A DNA stretch of 64,000 nt. It comes from Emergomyces orientalis (taxonomy: Eukaryota; Ascomycota; Eurotiomycetes; Onygenales; Ajellomycetaceae). Positions 34,054 to 47,578 of this stretch are shown here, one piece after another. Position 1 is the stretch's first letter, and the number at the start of each line of letters is the position of its first letter. The stretch covers positions 558,001-622,000 of the forward strand of contig MOWL01000068.1 in assembly GCA_002110485.1 (NCBI GenBank), in the 5' to 3' direction. The notes below the pieces were generated by a model that was not told the DNA's origin, did not search any database, and saw only the letters and a list, made by a program, of their open reading frames with translations. A program made the translations under genes and the position numbers.

Positions 34054-37000
34054 ATGACCTCCCATATCCTGCAGACGGAACTCTCAAATTTGATACAGGA
34101 GTCGAAACGGAAAAATTCCGATCTTAAAAATGTAATACTATACTCTCTTTATTACCAAAATGACAGCTGACTTACGTTTTGATGTTTAGGCAGCTGAGCA
34201 ATCATTGACAGAGCTCAAGGGCTTACCATCAACTTCAGAAGCCCAACTAGCAGCAGGTTTGCTTAAATCCTAGACACAGTGATTCATCTATATAGGCTGA
34301 CTTTCCAAGAGACCTAATTCGAAAGCCCCATTTTGTAATACCATTTGTACTTGCTTGCCAAACTCGCCATGCTCGACTCGCCCCAACCGGGGTGGTCTGC
34401 ATCCAGAGATTGGTGGCCTCCCGGGCACTGCCGCCAGACCGTCTCAGAGACGTTCTTGATGGCCTTCATGAAACCACAAGTCTAGGTTGTTAACCTTTGC
34501 TCAGAGTTGCTAGATATGTATATTAGTGCTAAAGATTTGACAGGTCTCGATGTCCAGCTTAAGGTTCTGCAAACGCTAAGTTCGCTATTTCAGTATTATG
34601 CGATCGATTTGAATGGAGCGCTTCTCGCAAGTGCTTTGGAAATATGCGCCACCCTCCAGAACAGCAAAACGGTGTCTGTTGCGAATACAGCGGCAGCTAC
34701 AATGCAGCAGCTCGTTGTTTCCGTCTTCGACAAGGTATCCAAAACGGATGGTATGCCAACTGACTCTTTGTACTGTCGAACTTTGATATTAATTTCCATA
34801 CTGACATTGCTAAAGGAATGCAAGACTCGGTTATCAGCTCAACCATAACTGTGTATGACCAACAGGTCCATATATCTTCGGCAAGCCATGATGCGTTGAG
34901 GGTAAGTTGTGATTTGTATCGGGGCAAATATTAATCTTATTACTAACCTTCTTTGTAGATTTTGGATGATCTCTGTCGCCTGATAGAAGGAGAAAAGTTG
35001 GAGTTTCTCAACATTAAGTCGCTTTCCAAGATCTTCGTTCTTGAATTAATCGAGAGTATTCTGGTCAACAGCCGTGATGTTTTCGCCAAACATCCGGAAC
35101 AAGTTCAAGTTCTTCGCAACCGGTTGATGCCGTTGACCGTGAGACACTTTTCCGAGCGGTATAACTTTCCTCTAACGGTTCGTGTGGCTAGGATATTACT
35201 CCTTCTATTCAAGGAGTACCTACCCCAGTTAATCACAGAATGCGAAATGGCATTAGGCCTTCTAATCCATTTACTTGACACCGATGCTGCAGTACCCTGG
35301 AAACGGGTTATTTGTATGGAAATTTTCAGAGGGTTATACTCCGACTCTGGACTTATCAGACTTATCTACATACTGTTCGACGCCCAAGAAGGCCGCAGAA
35401 ATATCGTCCGCGATCACATGGCTTGCCTGGTACGGCTGGCGTCCGAAAAGCCATCTCTGATCGGTGTCAGTCACCAATCAACTTTGCCTACGGGTACATC
35501 AAATTCAAGAAATACGATGGATGAACAGGTTGCTCTCGAGGCTGTCGCTGTTGCTGGAGTTATTGGAGGCCCAGCAACGAATGTAAGCACATGTGGTATT
35601 AGCAGCCAATGGAGCCTTGTTCGGACGCCGTACATCGAAACGCTGGACAGGATTGATGTCCCTATACCTCCTGAAACATACGTTTATAGCCTTGCCCTGA
35701 ACTGTATCAGCGCATTTTCGGATAGTATTGCAAAATTTATACTCCCCTTAACCGTTTCTGAATCCAAGAGCAAACGGAAACATAGAGCCTCGATCTCGAG
35801 TAAGGAGGGAGACGGATCTGAACTTCAACGCAAAAACTCAGGCGCAGCCTGGAAGAAATCGTCCGTTCCGCTAAACCCATTGGACCTCAAATCACATGCT
35901 CAGATTAACGGTATCAAAGCTATCGCTAGCATGATTGACACCTGCTGGCCTGCCATTCTCGCCACATGTTCCACATTTCTATATGCTGCGTTAGACGGGG
36001 AATTCTACCACAATCTTGTCCGATCTTTCCAGAAATTAACCCATGTTGCTGGGTTACTGAGGCTATCTACACCGCGAGATGCGTTTCTCACTACGCTTGG
36101 GAAGGCCGCTGTTCCAGCCGACCTCGTTAACTTCAACATGCCGCGCAATTCTTCTGGTACAGACTCTCAGAATGGCCTCGCTACCGAATCATCAATGCCG
36201 AAGTCCCCAATGGCCACCGAATTACTGGCTTCGCCAATGGACAGCGCTGCCGCTACTCTTAGCACTCGTAATTTGTTGTGTCTACGAGCGTTACTTAACC
36301 TTGGAATTGCACTAGGACCTATTTTGGATCAAGCTGCGTGGTCAATAATTCTCGAAACGCTTCAGCATGCGGAGCTAATAATCAGCGTTTCGACCGTTGC
36401 TACCCCAAAACCCACATCTGCGAACCAAATTACCGACATGAATGCGCCACCCTCTCCAGAGCCTTCCAAAGCCAGCCTTGGGACTGAAATCATGGCTGTT
36501 GAAGCAGCAGCGACTAAAATGTTTGAGAGCACTGGAGAATATCCCAGTACTTCATTCAAGGACATTTTGACTGCCCTTTTACGCCTTTCTGAAAAGACTG
36601 ATAAGGGTATCCCTGATGTTACGCCTGAACAGCATCCTATACCACCGCAATCTACTCCGCCGTCTAAGTCACTGGGGCGGATACACCAAAACAAACGCAC
36701 TATTTCTATAGCCCTGGGGAAATCGAGAATACAAGATGATGAGTTGAAATTCGTCTTAGCCAAAGTAAATGATTTGGCAAAGGCCAATATTGAACGACTT
36801 GCTCTCCCCGACGACGAAGAAGGAATTTGGCACACTTTAGTTGAGGATCTCGTCTCGATCACCCAAAATACCCAAATTAACCAGTTCCTGCGTTCAAATG
36901 CAAGCCATGTTCTCGACAACGTTGTATTCCACTCGATAAAACTGGGAAATTCTGACGATTCGGCCAAGCGCAACCAGGTTCAACTTCGCGGATTGTGCGC

Positions 37001-39566
37001 CTTGAAAACCCAGATTTTGACATTATATGGCTCCAGTCAGAGTTCTCAGTTTTCTCAGCGTGCATCTGATTTTGAAGTCCATGAAATTGCGCTCGAGACT
37101 CTAAAGTCCATTCTCGAAGAGTGTGGGGAATCATTGGTTGCAGGATGGGACTTGGTTTTTGATTTGATATCGAGTGTATTTGATGAACCCCAACCAATGG
37201 CAGAGAATGAGAAAACATCCACTTCCCCTGATAATTCTCACAAGACTAAGGGGAATTTAACCGTCAAGTCCGCAAGGCTCGTCAGAACAGCTTACAGCTC
37301 ACTGCAGCTTGTTGCTTCCGATTTCCTTGCTTTGCTTCCATCCCCTTGCCTGTTAGAGTTAGTTAGAGCATTTGCGAACTTCGCATCACAAGTGGAGGAT
37401 TTCAACATCTCTCTTACTTCCACAACCTCGTTTTGGAACCTTTCTGATTTTCTCCGGAGTCAAATCGACAAGTTCTCCATCGAAAGCCATATGGAGGTTT
37501 CATCTAGTGAGGAGACATTGACCACATTGGCTAAAAACTCCGATCTCCTGATTTCGAGGAACTCATTATGGCTACTTCTTCTTCTACGAATTGTCGATTT
37601 AAGCACGGACAGCCGCTCGGAAATTCGAAATACTGCAATCCAGACCTCTCTACGCATTTTTGATGCCTATGGTCAACAACTTCCACCAAAGGCTTGGCAT
37701 TTGTGTTTGAATAAGGTTCTATTTGTCATGACGGAGTCGGTACAGAAGGAAGTTTTGATAACATCACAAGACCGGGATCCCCCTGGCTCAAACGAGTTGA
37801 GCCCATGGATAGAAACCGCTGTGATTCTGACGAAAGGATTGGCGAATTTAATTGCCGGGTACTTCGATACCATCATACAGTATGAGCAGTTTGCTCAATC
37901 GTGGAAGCGACTATTGGATTACTTAGATGCTATGATCAATATTAAGCTCCTTGAGTTAGACGAGTCTGTCTTTTCGAGTTTTTCAGAAGTCCTCTCACGA
38001 ATAAAGGGCTATGAAGATATCGGCGTGGAATCGTTACAATCTGCGTGGGCTGTCTGGGTTAATGGCCATCCTATCACCCGAGATGAACAGCCAAATCTGG
38101 ATGTGCCAAATCAAAACGCACTACTAGCCTATCTGAAGTCCTTTAAACAACTATATCGACTCCTGAAAACCACATTAACAGAAGCACATATTAATCAAGT
38201 GCTTGAGAATCTACAGATCTCTGTTTGGTGGTCAGTATCCTCACGCTACACCCCGGATGTCGACCACCAGTCAGAGCTGCAATCGTTTGCTATAGAATGC
38301 TTGAAGACAATGTGTTTGGAGAGAGCTTCCTCTCAACCAGCACTTGTTACTTGCCTTGGGGAATTTTCTGATTGCGCGTTGACGAAATGGGCACCAGGTC
38401 AAGATAAACGAAGGCCAACATTAGTAGCATTCTCGAAGTCCGCAATGCGACTACTTGGTTGGTATATCGCAGATCATGGGATTCTCACCGATATATTCTC
38501 AGACGGTACTTTGGCGAGAGCGCTTGAACACCTCTCCAACCAAATAGCTCATAAGTATAACTGGGACGGAAGGGACCGCGACCCCGTCCTCTGGCGTGTA
38601 GGAACGACCGTTTCGCTCGATATTCTCCAAGTGGCCGTCCCGTACGTTGAGAAACAGCATGCCAATTCTAGCAATGAGGAGCTTGTTAGATTCTGGAACT
38701 GCGTCGTCGACATTTCGAGAGGGATCGTTTCTGCTCATGACTACAAGAAATCGAACATTCAACCTGGTGCAGTCTACGAAGATGAAGACTTCGACATAGC
38801 AGCTTTCTCCCGCCTACGTAACATAGTAATACCATCACTAGGGTCACCTTTGATTCCAGATAAAACACGACGAGACTTCGCCTGCGCGCTTTTCAACTCG
38901 TCTTTCGTCTACCCACCGCAGCATTCCGATCTACCCCGTGGGACACTCGAAGAAGAGCCGCTGCGGAACTTATATAAAATCCGTATGGGACGCACACACG
39001 ACCCGCCTCCAACACTCCGGTCAAAAATGGCCTATGAATTGGTCGACTCGTTATATGGTCTTGCAGCAACCCGCTCGAGCAATTCATCCCCCCACAAACC
39101 ACGGGAATTGGCAACTCCGTCCACAATCACCTGCCAGGACACGACAAACCCATATGTATCACTCGCAAAATCCGTATCCCCGTATCTAATCCTCCGCTGC
39201 GCGATATCTCTAAAATCCTACATCGCAGACCAACCGCTGCGTGGACTCATGCCCCAACCGACCCCGGCACGAAAGGAATTGTTATATTTGCTCCGTCAGC
39301 TCGTTGAGCTGAGAAGTGAACCGGCCGCGATCCCTGATGCGGGTCCTGTTGTACCTCTAGGGGGAGGTCGAATGGGTGATGGTGATTCAGCGATGCTCAA
39401 GAAGCATCTTGGATGGGTGTATCCGCTTGTTGTGAGGGCGATCGGTGTTGCTGGGAAGGACAGCGAAGATAGTAGTGTTTTGGACGCACTACGGAAGGTG
39501 TTGGTGAGCGTCTCGGGAGATGAACTTGGTGAGCATGATGATGATGTGGACGAAGAAGACGATTGA
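34054..39566 (+). CDS. mon2: Mon2 homologue (Golgi/endosome trafficking scaffold)
   Basis: Six exons (34054-34131, 34190-34256, 34312-34485, 34505-34750, 34816-34901, 34959-39566) give 1752 aa. Mon2 is a large Sec7/BIG-related peripheral protein of the trans-Golgi without the Sec7 catalytic domain; with Dop1 it supports endosome-to-Golgi and vacuole traffic. The N-terminal DCB-type helical region is split over the small exons. The long last exon encodes the armadillo/HEAT-like remainder, with motifs such as RLMPLTVRHFSERYNFPLTVRVAR (here given only in part), VPWKRVICMEIFRGL and SLVRTPYIETLDRI. The protein ends in a short Asp/Glu tail. The third intron is just 19 nt by my reading (34486-34504), too short for the spliceosome, so that junction needs checking. 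The gene faces VPS26. Confidence 0.9.
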
Positions 39567-40143
39567 CTGGTTAATTAAAATTCAAATGCGGCTCAAACGA
39601 TGGTGCTAAATCAGCTTGCTTTTTTTAAAACCCCATTCTTGTTCGATTTCTTTGCTATCCATTCTGTATCTTAGCATTGCTTTGGATTTCCCCGTTTTTT
39701 CATGTTATATTTTCTTATCTTTTCCTTCATGGGTAGGAGTTGGTATGAAAATCAATGGAAAATCCAATACCCGCTTCTGCCTACCTAGCATGGGCGAATT
39801 ATTCGATTTGATATTGGAGATTGACCGAATGTCCTATGTATTGCCCTGTAAGAGATCTATTGACAGCAGCTACGCACTAATGCATCGACATTGAACGAGG
39901 GGTGATAAGGACAACATTTCAAAGCCCCTCCATTGTAATACATAAAATACAAAAATAAAAAAAGATACGGTATGATAATATCAACAAACCATCATGGGTG
40001 TAATTATTCATGATACACGATGTGATTGTCTACACAAAGAGGAAAACGAATAAAAAAGGCCAGAAGCGCCAATAATCAAATCGCCATCGCGTACTATCTA
40101 ACAAATTCTTGCGCCCACTTCATCCTCGTTTCCATCCACTCAA
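39567..40143. other. Convergent 3' region MON2 / VPS26
   Basis: A 577-nt gap between two stop codons with A-rich stretches near 39945-39965. No gene is seen. Confidence 0.4.
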
Positions 40144-42204
40144 CTATACTTGAGCCGCGACTTGCTGCTTTCCAAACGATGCTGTCTGCATGTCCTTTGT
40201 TGGGCCAGCTGAGGTAGTAGGTTCACCTTGGAGCTGTTTCTGCTGAGCGATTTGTTGCTGCGCAACTTCAGGGGTCAATCCGATTTCAGGAGCTTGACGG
40301 TAGAGAACGATTTCGGATTGTTTGAAATATCGACGGGCATCTAGAGAATCCTTTTGTTAGTAATTGATCCAGATGCTATATTCCTTGCGTGTAAATTGAC
40401 AGGCGGACAATGCCGAGCTGTCGCGTAAGCAGCAGGGGGGTAAGAATCGGGGTGCTAAGGGGTGACGTATGCGATGTGAATGTGGATTCTATAGATGGCT
40501 GTTTGGATCTGGACAGTAAATTGCACATCCGACCAACCAAACGGGGTTTGGTGGGATATGGAGAAAGTGGCTGTGTGGAGATGTAGGAAGGGAGAAAAAA
40601 GCCTTAGTGTGGGGATGCTAGGAAACCACCAAACGTGGGGGTGAAAATGTAATGTTCAAGTCCCAAGTGCCAACAGCCAAGTTTATCATTGAGCCGACCC
40701 GTGAAGCTGCAGCTCCAGAACTGCACACTTGCAATTGCCAATGACGAATGATCCCCACGAAAAGTTGGAATAGGGCGTGGGTTGGATGAAGATGGGATGG
40801 ACTTGGGATGTGTGGAGCATTCAGGTGAGTAAAACCCCGAAAATGGACCATGGCCACGGGATATAAAAGAGAACTCAACAAGCTAAGGGGTAAGGGTAGA
40901 AAGGGAGCTGGAATAAAACAAGGAAGAGAAAAGAACGGAAGAGGAAGGCTACAATATGCAAAGCGAGAAATGACCAGAAACAAGAAAGAACATAGGATGG
41001 TCCGAATGTGATCCAAAATTAAAGCAGTCTGAGAACCAAACTCGCAACTCACCTTCGTCGATAAGAACCAAGCTTAAATAGTATCGAGTCGAATACTTTT
41101 TATTCACATCGCGGAATGTTGGGGTCAAATCGAAACCACCTAGGAATAATCGAATGGGTATCGTTTCTCCTATTCGTGGGACAATAACAATGGTCAGCTT
41201 GATCCATACGATATGCAGGACGATTTCAACGATCGAAAACAGTTATTGTGGAATATATTCACGGGCCAGAGAGATTATCTGACGTACCTCTGGATGGGGA
41301 ACCGTCCATAATCTAGAAACACGGGATATTAGCCTTTGTCACAATGACACCAAACGTTCCACCTGGGATACATAGCTGGGGTATTATTCCAGTTATTGGC
41401 AAAATAAAACTCAACATTACCTCAAACCGCACCAGCGTCTCGCTTTCATTGTATTGATTCGGCGGAGATCCGGTCGTTTCGCGGCGGATAATCGACAACT
41501 CCATGTGCTTTATTTTCAGCCTCACAAGCAAGAAGTATATTCTCCCCACAATAACATCTTTGAGATGATATTTCGATTTTGAATACTCGAATTCGATGTG
41601 CAAACAATCTTCAATCCCCACATCCATTTTGATAGGGCTGTTTGTCTCTGGAGGCATACGGTACGAATATACCCAGATATCCTTCTCCCGCACAACATCC
41701 GCTATCCGCCGCGAAACCGTCACCCGGACAAAGTATCGCAGCTTAACATTGATGCCGTTGTAAGACTCGTATTGTTTTTCGACGTTTTTGAAATTGAAAG
41801 GGAAGGTCTGCGGGTGTTGTAATTCGCCGGGGGCAGCTAGCTCTTGGCCAAGGGAGAGGAATTCGTAGTGATTACCTCGATCAAAAAACATCTCTACACA
41901 AGTCCCATTACATTAATTAATAAGATGAAGTTTGAATTTAACAGATATAAAATGAAGGAGGACGGGCGCATTTTTCTATCATACCAATTGTTCCGATGAA
42001 TTGGACCTTGATGCCGGTATGCTCTAATCGCTTCCCATCTTTAGGCCGCACTGTTACTGCTCCCTTCACGGATTCGCCATCCATATACAATGGCGCCTTC
42101 TCCCTCCTGTTCTTGTCCAGCTTGATATCGACAGTTTCTCGTTCATCGCTATCCTCTAGGACGACGTCGATATCGACTGGGGTGGAAAAGAAGAACGACG
42201 ACAT
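40144..42204 (-). CDS. vps26: Retromer subunit Vps26
   Basis: Five exons (42204-41985, 41893-41421, 41312-41288, 41169-41053, 40340-40144) encode 343 aa. Vps26 is the arrestin-fold subunit of retromer, which recycles cargo from endosomes to the Golgi. The start MSSFFFSTPVDIDVVLED, the MFFDRGNHYEFLSL motif and DVNKKYSTRYYLSLVLIDEE are diagnostic. Exon 3 is only 25 nt, and the following intron (41052-40341) is 712 nt, far longer than its neighbours, although protein continuity shows no missing coding exon. The C-terminal tail is Gln/Ala-rich and less conserved. Upstream begins the gene-poor 5.4-kb region. Confidence 0.96.
40341..41052 (-). other. Unusually long intron of VPS26 (712 nt)
   Basis: Donor GTGAGT at 41052-41047 and acceptor CTCTAG ending at 40341 join in phase 1 within ...LIDEE|DARRYF. 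No conserved coding exon is seen inside. It may hold regulatory sequence or an unannotated transcript (inference). Confidence 0.75.
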
Positions 42205-45200
42205 GAAGTCGGAGGAAGGAGAGTGGGTGTGGAAGACGGGTGGGTAGAGTATATGTCAGAAATTAGCATGCGCAACTGTTTGTAGAATCAACAGTCATTT
42301 GCCAGCTGGTTATATCTATCACTGTATTCGGCGCCGTTAAGTTGTATTGTCCCTGTCGTTATGTATGTTGCGGCTTGCTTGCGACGAAGCTTATGTCACT
42401 GCCTGCTGCATGATGATTATGTAATCACTGAAGCTGTCTGTTTTGTTTCGACAGCTTCGAACCCTCTGCCGAAACAACCCCCAGCACTGCACACTAAAGT
42501 CTGAGACCTGTCGCGCCATTCATTGGAGTCAGAGAATACGGCTCGTCGAGATATATATTTGGATACTGACCAAGCAGTCTACAGCATATCATCTATCCGC
42601 AAACTGTGACTGATTGTTTGCTTTCTTACTGAAACTTGCACTCCCGAGGTCGCCGTCACTTTGTCTCCTCACAGAAGCTCTCAAATGTCAAGCTCTTGAA
42701 ACTGGGCGATATGGTTAACTACCATAACCATGCTCGCCTGCAGGAATATAGCAATATGTTTGAGGCATTATTAGTGGGAGAACGATAGACCAAATATCGT
42801 TCAACACGTGTCCAGCACAGAGTTGTACAAGAAGATTCTGATTATCTGTTTCCTCCACGGAAACCCTTACTCAACTGAATAGCGCCTCCCGCATGGAATA
42901 TTCCAGCCTTCTGTTGTTAAATTGTTCTCCAGGAAGATATATGAAAATATCGAGGCTATCCTAAGCTCTTGAGGGGAGCATAAAACCCTGAGTTGGGGAC
43001 GAGCGCTCAGGAACGCCAACAAAACGGAAGGCGAGTACGTTTTAATGGCGTTCGTTTCCCAAACGAAACGGAAGGTAATAGGGAAATAAAAAAGCGAAGG
43101 AACTTGTCGAGGCGCTGCACGAAAGAAACAAACGGGCCACAATTACGAATAGTGCATACCCCCAATGGCGGGAAGCTGCAGGAAGCTGCGGGATCGATCC
43201 CGCAGACCCAGGTTTGCAGTTATCCTTGGCTTTTGGCTTTTATCAGGGTGATGTCATATTGAACTTTGCAGAAATTGGTCGGAATTCATCGTAGAAGGGA
43301 CGATCTTCAGCTTAAATTAGCCCTTGTTGCAGGGTCGCTGTAGTACGCCCTTTGCAAACCCTATGCGCTCATTCTCCAGGCCATATAATAAGATGGGAAT
43401 ATGTATCAGTCGGAAGGCCTGAAAACAGCTCGCGTGCCCGAACCTTCAACCAGTGTTTGTAGTGGGCTAATTATCCGGTTGAATATTATTTCAAGGAGAC
43501 AAGCCTGCATGGCTGTAAGCCCATGACGACATCTTTCATGTGACCCTGTAACGTTCCTCCTCTAGATTCACCCAATACTAAGCGCGATCGAACAGTGGAA
43601 GTTGCATATTTGCAGTGCAGTTCCAATCAAGAGGCACGGAATTATTGATTGATGCCTAAGCATGCTGCTGGTTTGTGAGCTGCGAAAACTATTAGCTTAA
43701 CAAGGTTTGCTAGATTCAACCTCGAAAGCCCTGAAGCTCTACCCCGCATCTCCAAGGCAGTTGCAAGCATTCTGCTCTGTGGATACGCAGTTCCGAGGAA
43801 TCTTTGGGTAATCTCGAAGGAATATGTACCAGGGCTGATAGGGAGAGGGGGATGATTATTTTCAGGAGGGCGCTTTAACAACCTAGGGGGCTCGCTTTCA
43901 GCTCTTTCAAGGACGTTCAGAAGATAAATGGGGTTCCAATGCGTTGAAACAGTCGCAATCGGCGCTCAAACTTCAAAATTGAAAATGTGAGCTGGACCAA
44001 AAAATAGAAAAAGAAGAAAAAATAAACAAAATCAGTGAGCTAAACTGAAACCTAAAATCTTTCGAAGATAACCCTTCGAAATAAATGCCACCTAAAATGA
44101 GGGGTAAGAACAACTGGGCCAACCCCATAGCGGCTTTGAAAGATAGTTTTTTGGCGGACTTCAACACTGCCACAAAGACACGCATCGAAATATTCTGGAG
44201 CGCATTAGGGGGCATGTCTTTACACGTAAAGTTGGTCATAATCACAATTGGTTATTTTCTCTGGTCCATGCGGGGTACGCATCATACCACTCTGCACTGC
44301 GAAGGTGTTGTTGGTTTTCTGCATTAAGATCCGAGCTACTGCGATTCGCGAGGGGTGCGGCGGTAGGCACAGCGCTTTGACACCAAACAATCCTCAATGC
44401 CTTGGATACATCTTCCTGGGTGTGCTTTCAACAGAAATGTACCATGTCAGATATGCGTCTTCTGGCTGAAACTTGATTTGCCTGAGAGCCAAAAGTCATT
44501 GTCACCGCTTGGGAATTAGCAACCGCGCCAAAATATATGTTTGTCTCCCCCAGTGAAGCATTTTCCGCTTTGGGGGCAAAAGAGAAGTAGTCGCCATATA
44601 GCATCAATTGCAGTTCGAACCTATGCCTGACCCTACTTGTGGGGCCGCATGTTTCCATTTCGTCTGCTTATTAGCGCGGAGCGTTGCGCCTTGCTGCAGC
44701 GCCTGGAACATACTAGTACGCCCTCGAAAGGTAAAATAGCACCGAAACACAAAGGTCGTCTTTGAATGTAGAAGCATTGCTTGCATCACATCATGCATTG
44801 CTTTCACTCGCATCCCCTACGTATTCCCCGCAATTTTCTTCAACTGTTCCAAACTTATGGCTGCCGTAACGTCACTCTAGGCATCCCCCAACGGAAAAGG
44901 GACCATAAACTTCGGAATGCCAATGATTGCCTTGGACAACTGGCCCAAAGAAAGCGGAGCGAGATGTGCTGGTGTGTGGTGGGAGAGGTCATGGTTGAGC
45001 TGTTAAAGCTGTAACTAAACACCCAAGTGCCTAGTAGCTAGGTACGTAGCTCGCGGCTCAAGCGCAGCAAAGTCTGCTCCCTCCCAACCTCACCTATCCA
45101 ACAACACACAACAATACAAGAATAAACCATCAATTTTGCGAGCTAGCTGCACCAGAAAATTCCACCTATATCAACAATTGTCGATAAGGCACACTCAGGC

Positions 45201-47578
45201 AGATATCAGTACAGCCTCTGCTGGGGAACCATTCGCGACAAAGCCCCACCAATCCCCGTAGCCATTTGTTATGGTGCAACAGCTCCGCACTCAAGACCAG
45301 TGTTTCAATTGTAGTAGGGTCGTCCAAACACCTTATTTAGCCGTAACGGCAAGTTTCAAAGGCTCTCTAATAATGCATATCGACTATCCTTGCTTGAGCC
45401 CAGATTCCATGAAGCAATCACAGAATCTTTTTCTGCCAGTCATGATACTACTTTTGTGCGCGGCAGCCTGGACATCGAAAACAACCGGACCACCGTTATT
45501 TCAACAACGTCCTGACGCGCCCCAATCCAAAAAAGAGAGACAGGGCATCTTGGCCCGAATTGCGCTCAGAGCCCATGAAGTTCCACCGTTGGCTGCCAAA
45601 ATGAGCGAGTACTCTGCAACTATGCAGGTCATTATTAGGTAGAAGCTGGGTTTTTCTCAATCATGCACCGTGCAAAAAAAAAAATTCGGCAAGCCGCTGC
45701 CATTTGTTGAATTTATCATTGTCTTGCAAAGAATAACAGGTCACAGGGGCCCCTGCTCTTCCATCACTAATCGAGGCTCCAAGACAAAATTTTAGTGTGG
45801 GGTTTGGCTTGACGCTGGACCTGGAATGGTGATTACTCGAAAATGGAAGAAAATGCTCTGAACATGCGCTAAAATACCCATCCTGACAATGGATATACTG
45901 GATTGTATCTAGGTATGCACATGGCGGTATTATTGTTTGCTTGCATACTGCTATGAGGGCTTCTTCATGAGAAGGTGACAGGGGAAAAAAAGTTGCGAAT
46001 AGCGCACGCCCAATAGTTCGGTTCGATTTTGATGGGCATTTGTCTCTATCCAAAGCCAGCACTCGTTCACCCTGCAAAAGCAAACAAAAAGAAAAGCAAC
46101 AAAAAAAAGCAAAAAAGCGAGCAGTCACCTGGCCGAAACTCTAGCCAACCATACTAAATGTGATGACTCCATACGCTGCTCTTTTATTGGTCATGGCTCA
46201 CCAGCGCCACAGGTTGTGAGGTCACTTCCGACAATGACAGGATACTTCCCCTTGGTTGCTGTAAACGGCGGTCTTGCCCCAGTCCAAATGTCCAAATAAT
46301 AATGCCCATATTTGCTACTGTTCTCGGCTGGCAACGCTAATATCGTCTTTATCATATTTCATATTATTCTGCAGCTTACTTTGAAGCCCAACATCCACAT
46401 CAGCAGGATGCTGTATGTGACTGTGCGTGACATCCTATCTTTGCGTGCCATTTGTGCTGGGGGTATTCCATTATCTAGTTGTGATGCGCCATGCCTTGGG
46501 TTCATCGCTGGCAGCTGCGCCATGATTGGGCCCTTGGACCCTTCTTCTGATCAACTTGATGTCTACGAACACGTCTTCGGCGACGGAGTAAGCCTAGCCG
46601 CACTGCTCATCTGCTATGCTACCAAACCCAGAAACAGCCCAGATTGACTCCCAGATTGACTCCCAATCAACGCTGCAAAGCCGCCAGTAGTTCGACATAA
46701 AATGGATTTCACGCTGATAGTTCTTTACTCCGGTTACTGATTAGCCTCTGGAGCAAACTAAAACTTAATTATTTAACCTGGCGTCAATCAGGGAGCGCCT
46801 CCACGTTCCTGCCCCTTGGAAGAGTGAACTTAAATACCAAGCTATCCCGCGCGTACCGCTAAGATAAATATAAGTGGTCTCGTGCCCCTGAGATCTCATC
46901 CTTCCAGCAACTTTCCGAGTTCTGTTCATTGATTTCTTAATTCTCCAGACCCTTCTAGTGGACTTAGCCCCTTTTGTTCGTGTTTTCCGTGGTTGTTCTA
47001 ACGCCGCCGTGGCTTTTGAAACTTCAGCCAGCCTATCAATTCCCCACTCGGATCTTTGCCGGTCCCAGAACCGTGACGGCGGGCCCAAAAGGAGCTTTTC
47101 AAGGCTCAAATTACCGACTTGGCTTATACTTCCCCACATTCCCCCAGCTCCTATTAGGCCACTTGCAATTTGGCATATATAGTTACCCTGTCCTCGTCGC
47201 TGGGGTTCTAACTTTTGTGAGACGATACGGTGGACCAAACATATTTATACTCTTTACACCCATAATTCCCTTGTGGCCAAGATCCATCGTCATCATTCTT
47301 CCCACTCAGAATACTAAACTTTCTCTTTGTTGACTTTAGCTGGTTTTATTTCTTGGAGTGTGTCTTTACCCAGTTCTTATGGTTCCTATTGCTATTGGTT
47401 CCCGAATCACCAGCTGCTGGCCTTTCTATTCCAGGAATTCCAGAGTCTTCAAAGTCAATTCTCATAAAGATTTCATTGACCAGGGAATCACTTCTGTTTG
47501 CGGGCGCATTTCACTTCAACAAACTTAGACTCAAACTAGTCACAACTTAACTCAATATTCTTCCACAATACCGCCATC
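42205..47578. other. Gene-poor region (5.4 kb)
   Basis: No recognisable gene lies between the divergent VPS26 and gluconokinase starts. Small ATG frames exist, for example a plus-strand frame at 44085-44327 (MPPKMRGKNNW..., with a short hydrophobic segment), one at 45271-45642, and an open minus-strand stretch at 43966-43642; none has a motif I know. Other contents are a 20-bp perfect palindrome at 43186-43205, a CTAGTAGCTAGGTA motif near 45031 and a tandem 12-13 nt duplication near 46641-46665. The last 600 nt are pyrimidine-rich and probably form the gluconokinase leader. Confidence 0.5.
43186..43205. repeat. 20-bp perfect palindrome
   Basis: CTGCGGGATCGATCCCGCAG reads the same on both strands. 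It is directly preceded by a GGAAGCTGC direct repeat (two copies at 43171-43190). It could be a dimer-binding site or chance; no link to a gene is visible. Confidence 0.8.

Noticed and set aside
40618..41052. Frame inside the long VPS26 intron
   Set aside because: It is the read-through of the intron; the protein is continuous without it.
43642..43966. Open minus-strand stretch of about 105 codons
   Set aside because: Protein-like composition, but no start codon at its head, no motif and no splice partner found.
44085..44327. Plus-strand 80-codon frame with a hydrophobic segment
   Set aside because: Could be a small membrane protein, but nothing beyond an ATG supports it.
45271..45642. Plus-strand 123-codon frame with two CxxC-like cysteines and a hydrophobic segment
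   Set aside because: No known family and not supported by neighbours.
42205..47578. Possible transposon in the gene-poor stretch
   Set aside because: No terminal repeats, target duplications or transposase/reverse-transcriptase motifs were seen.
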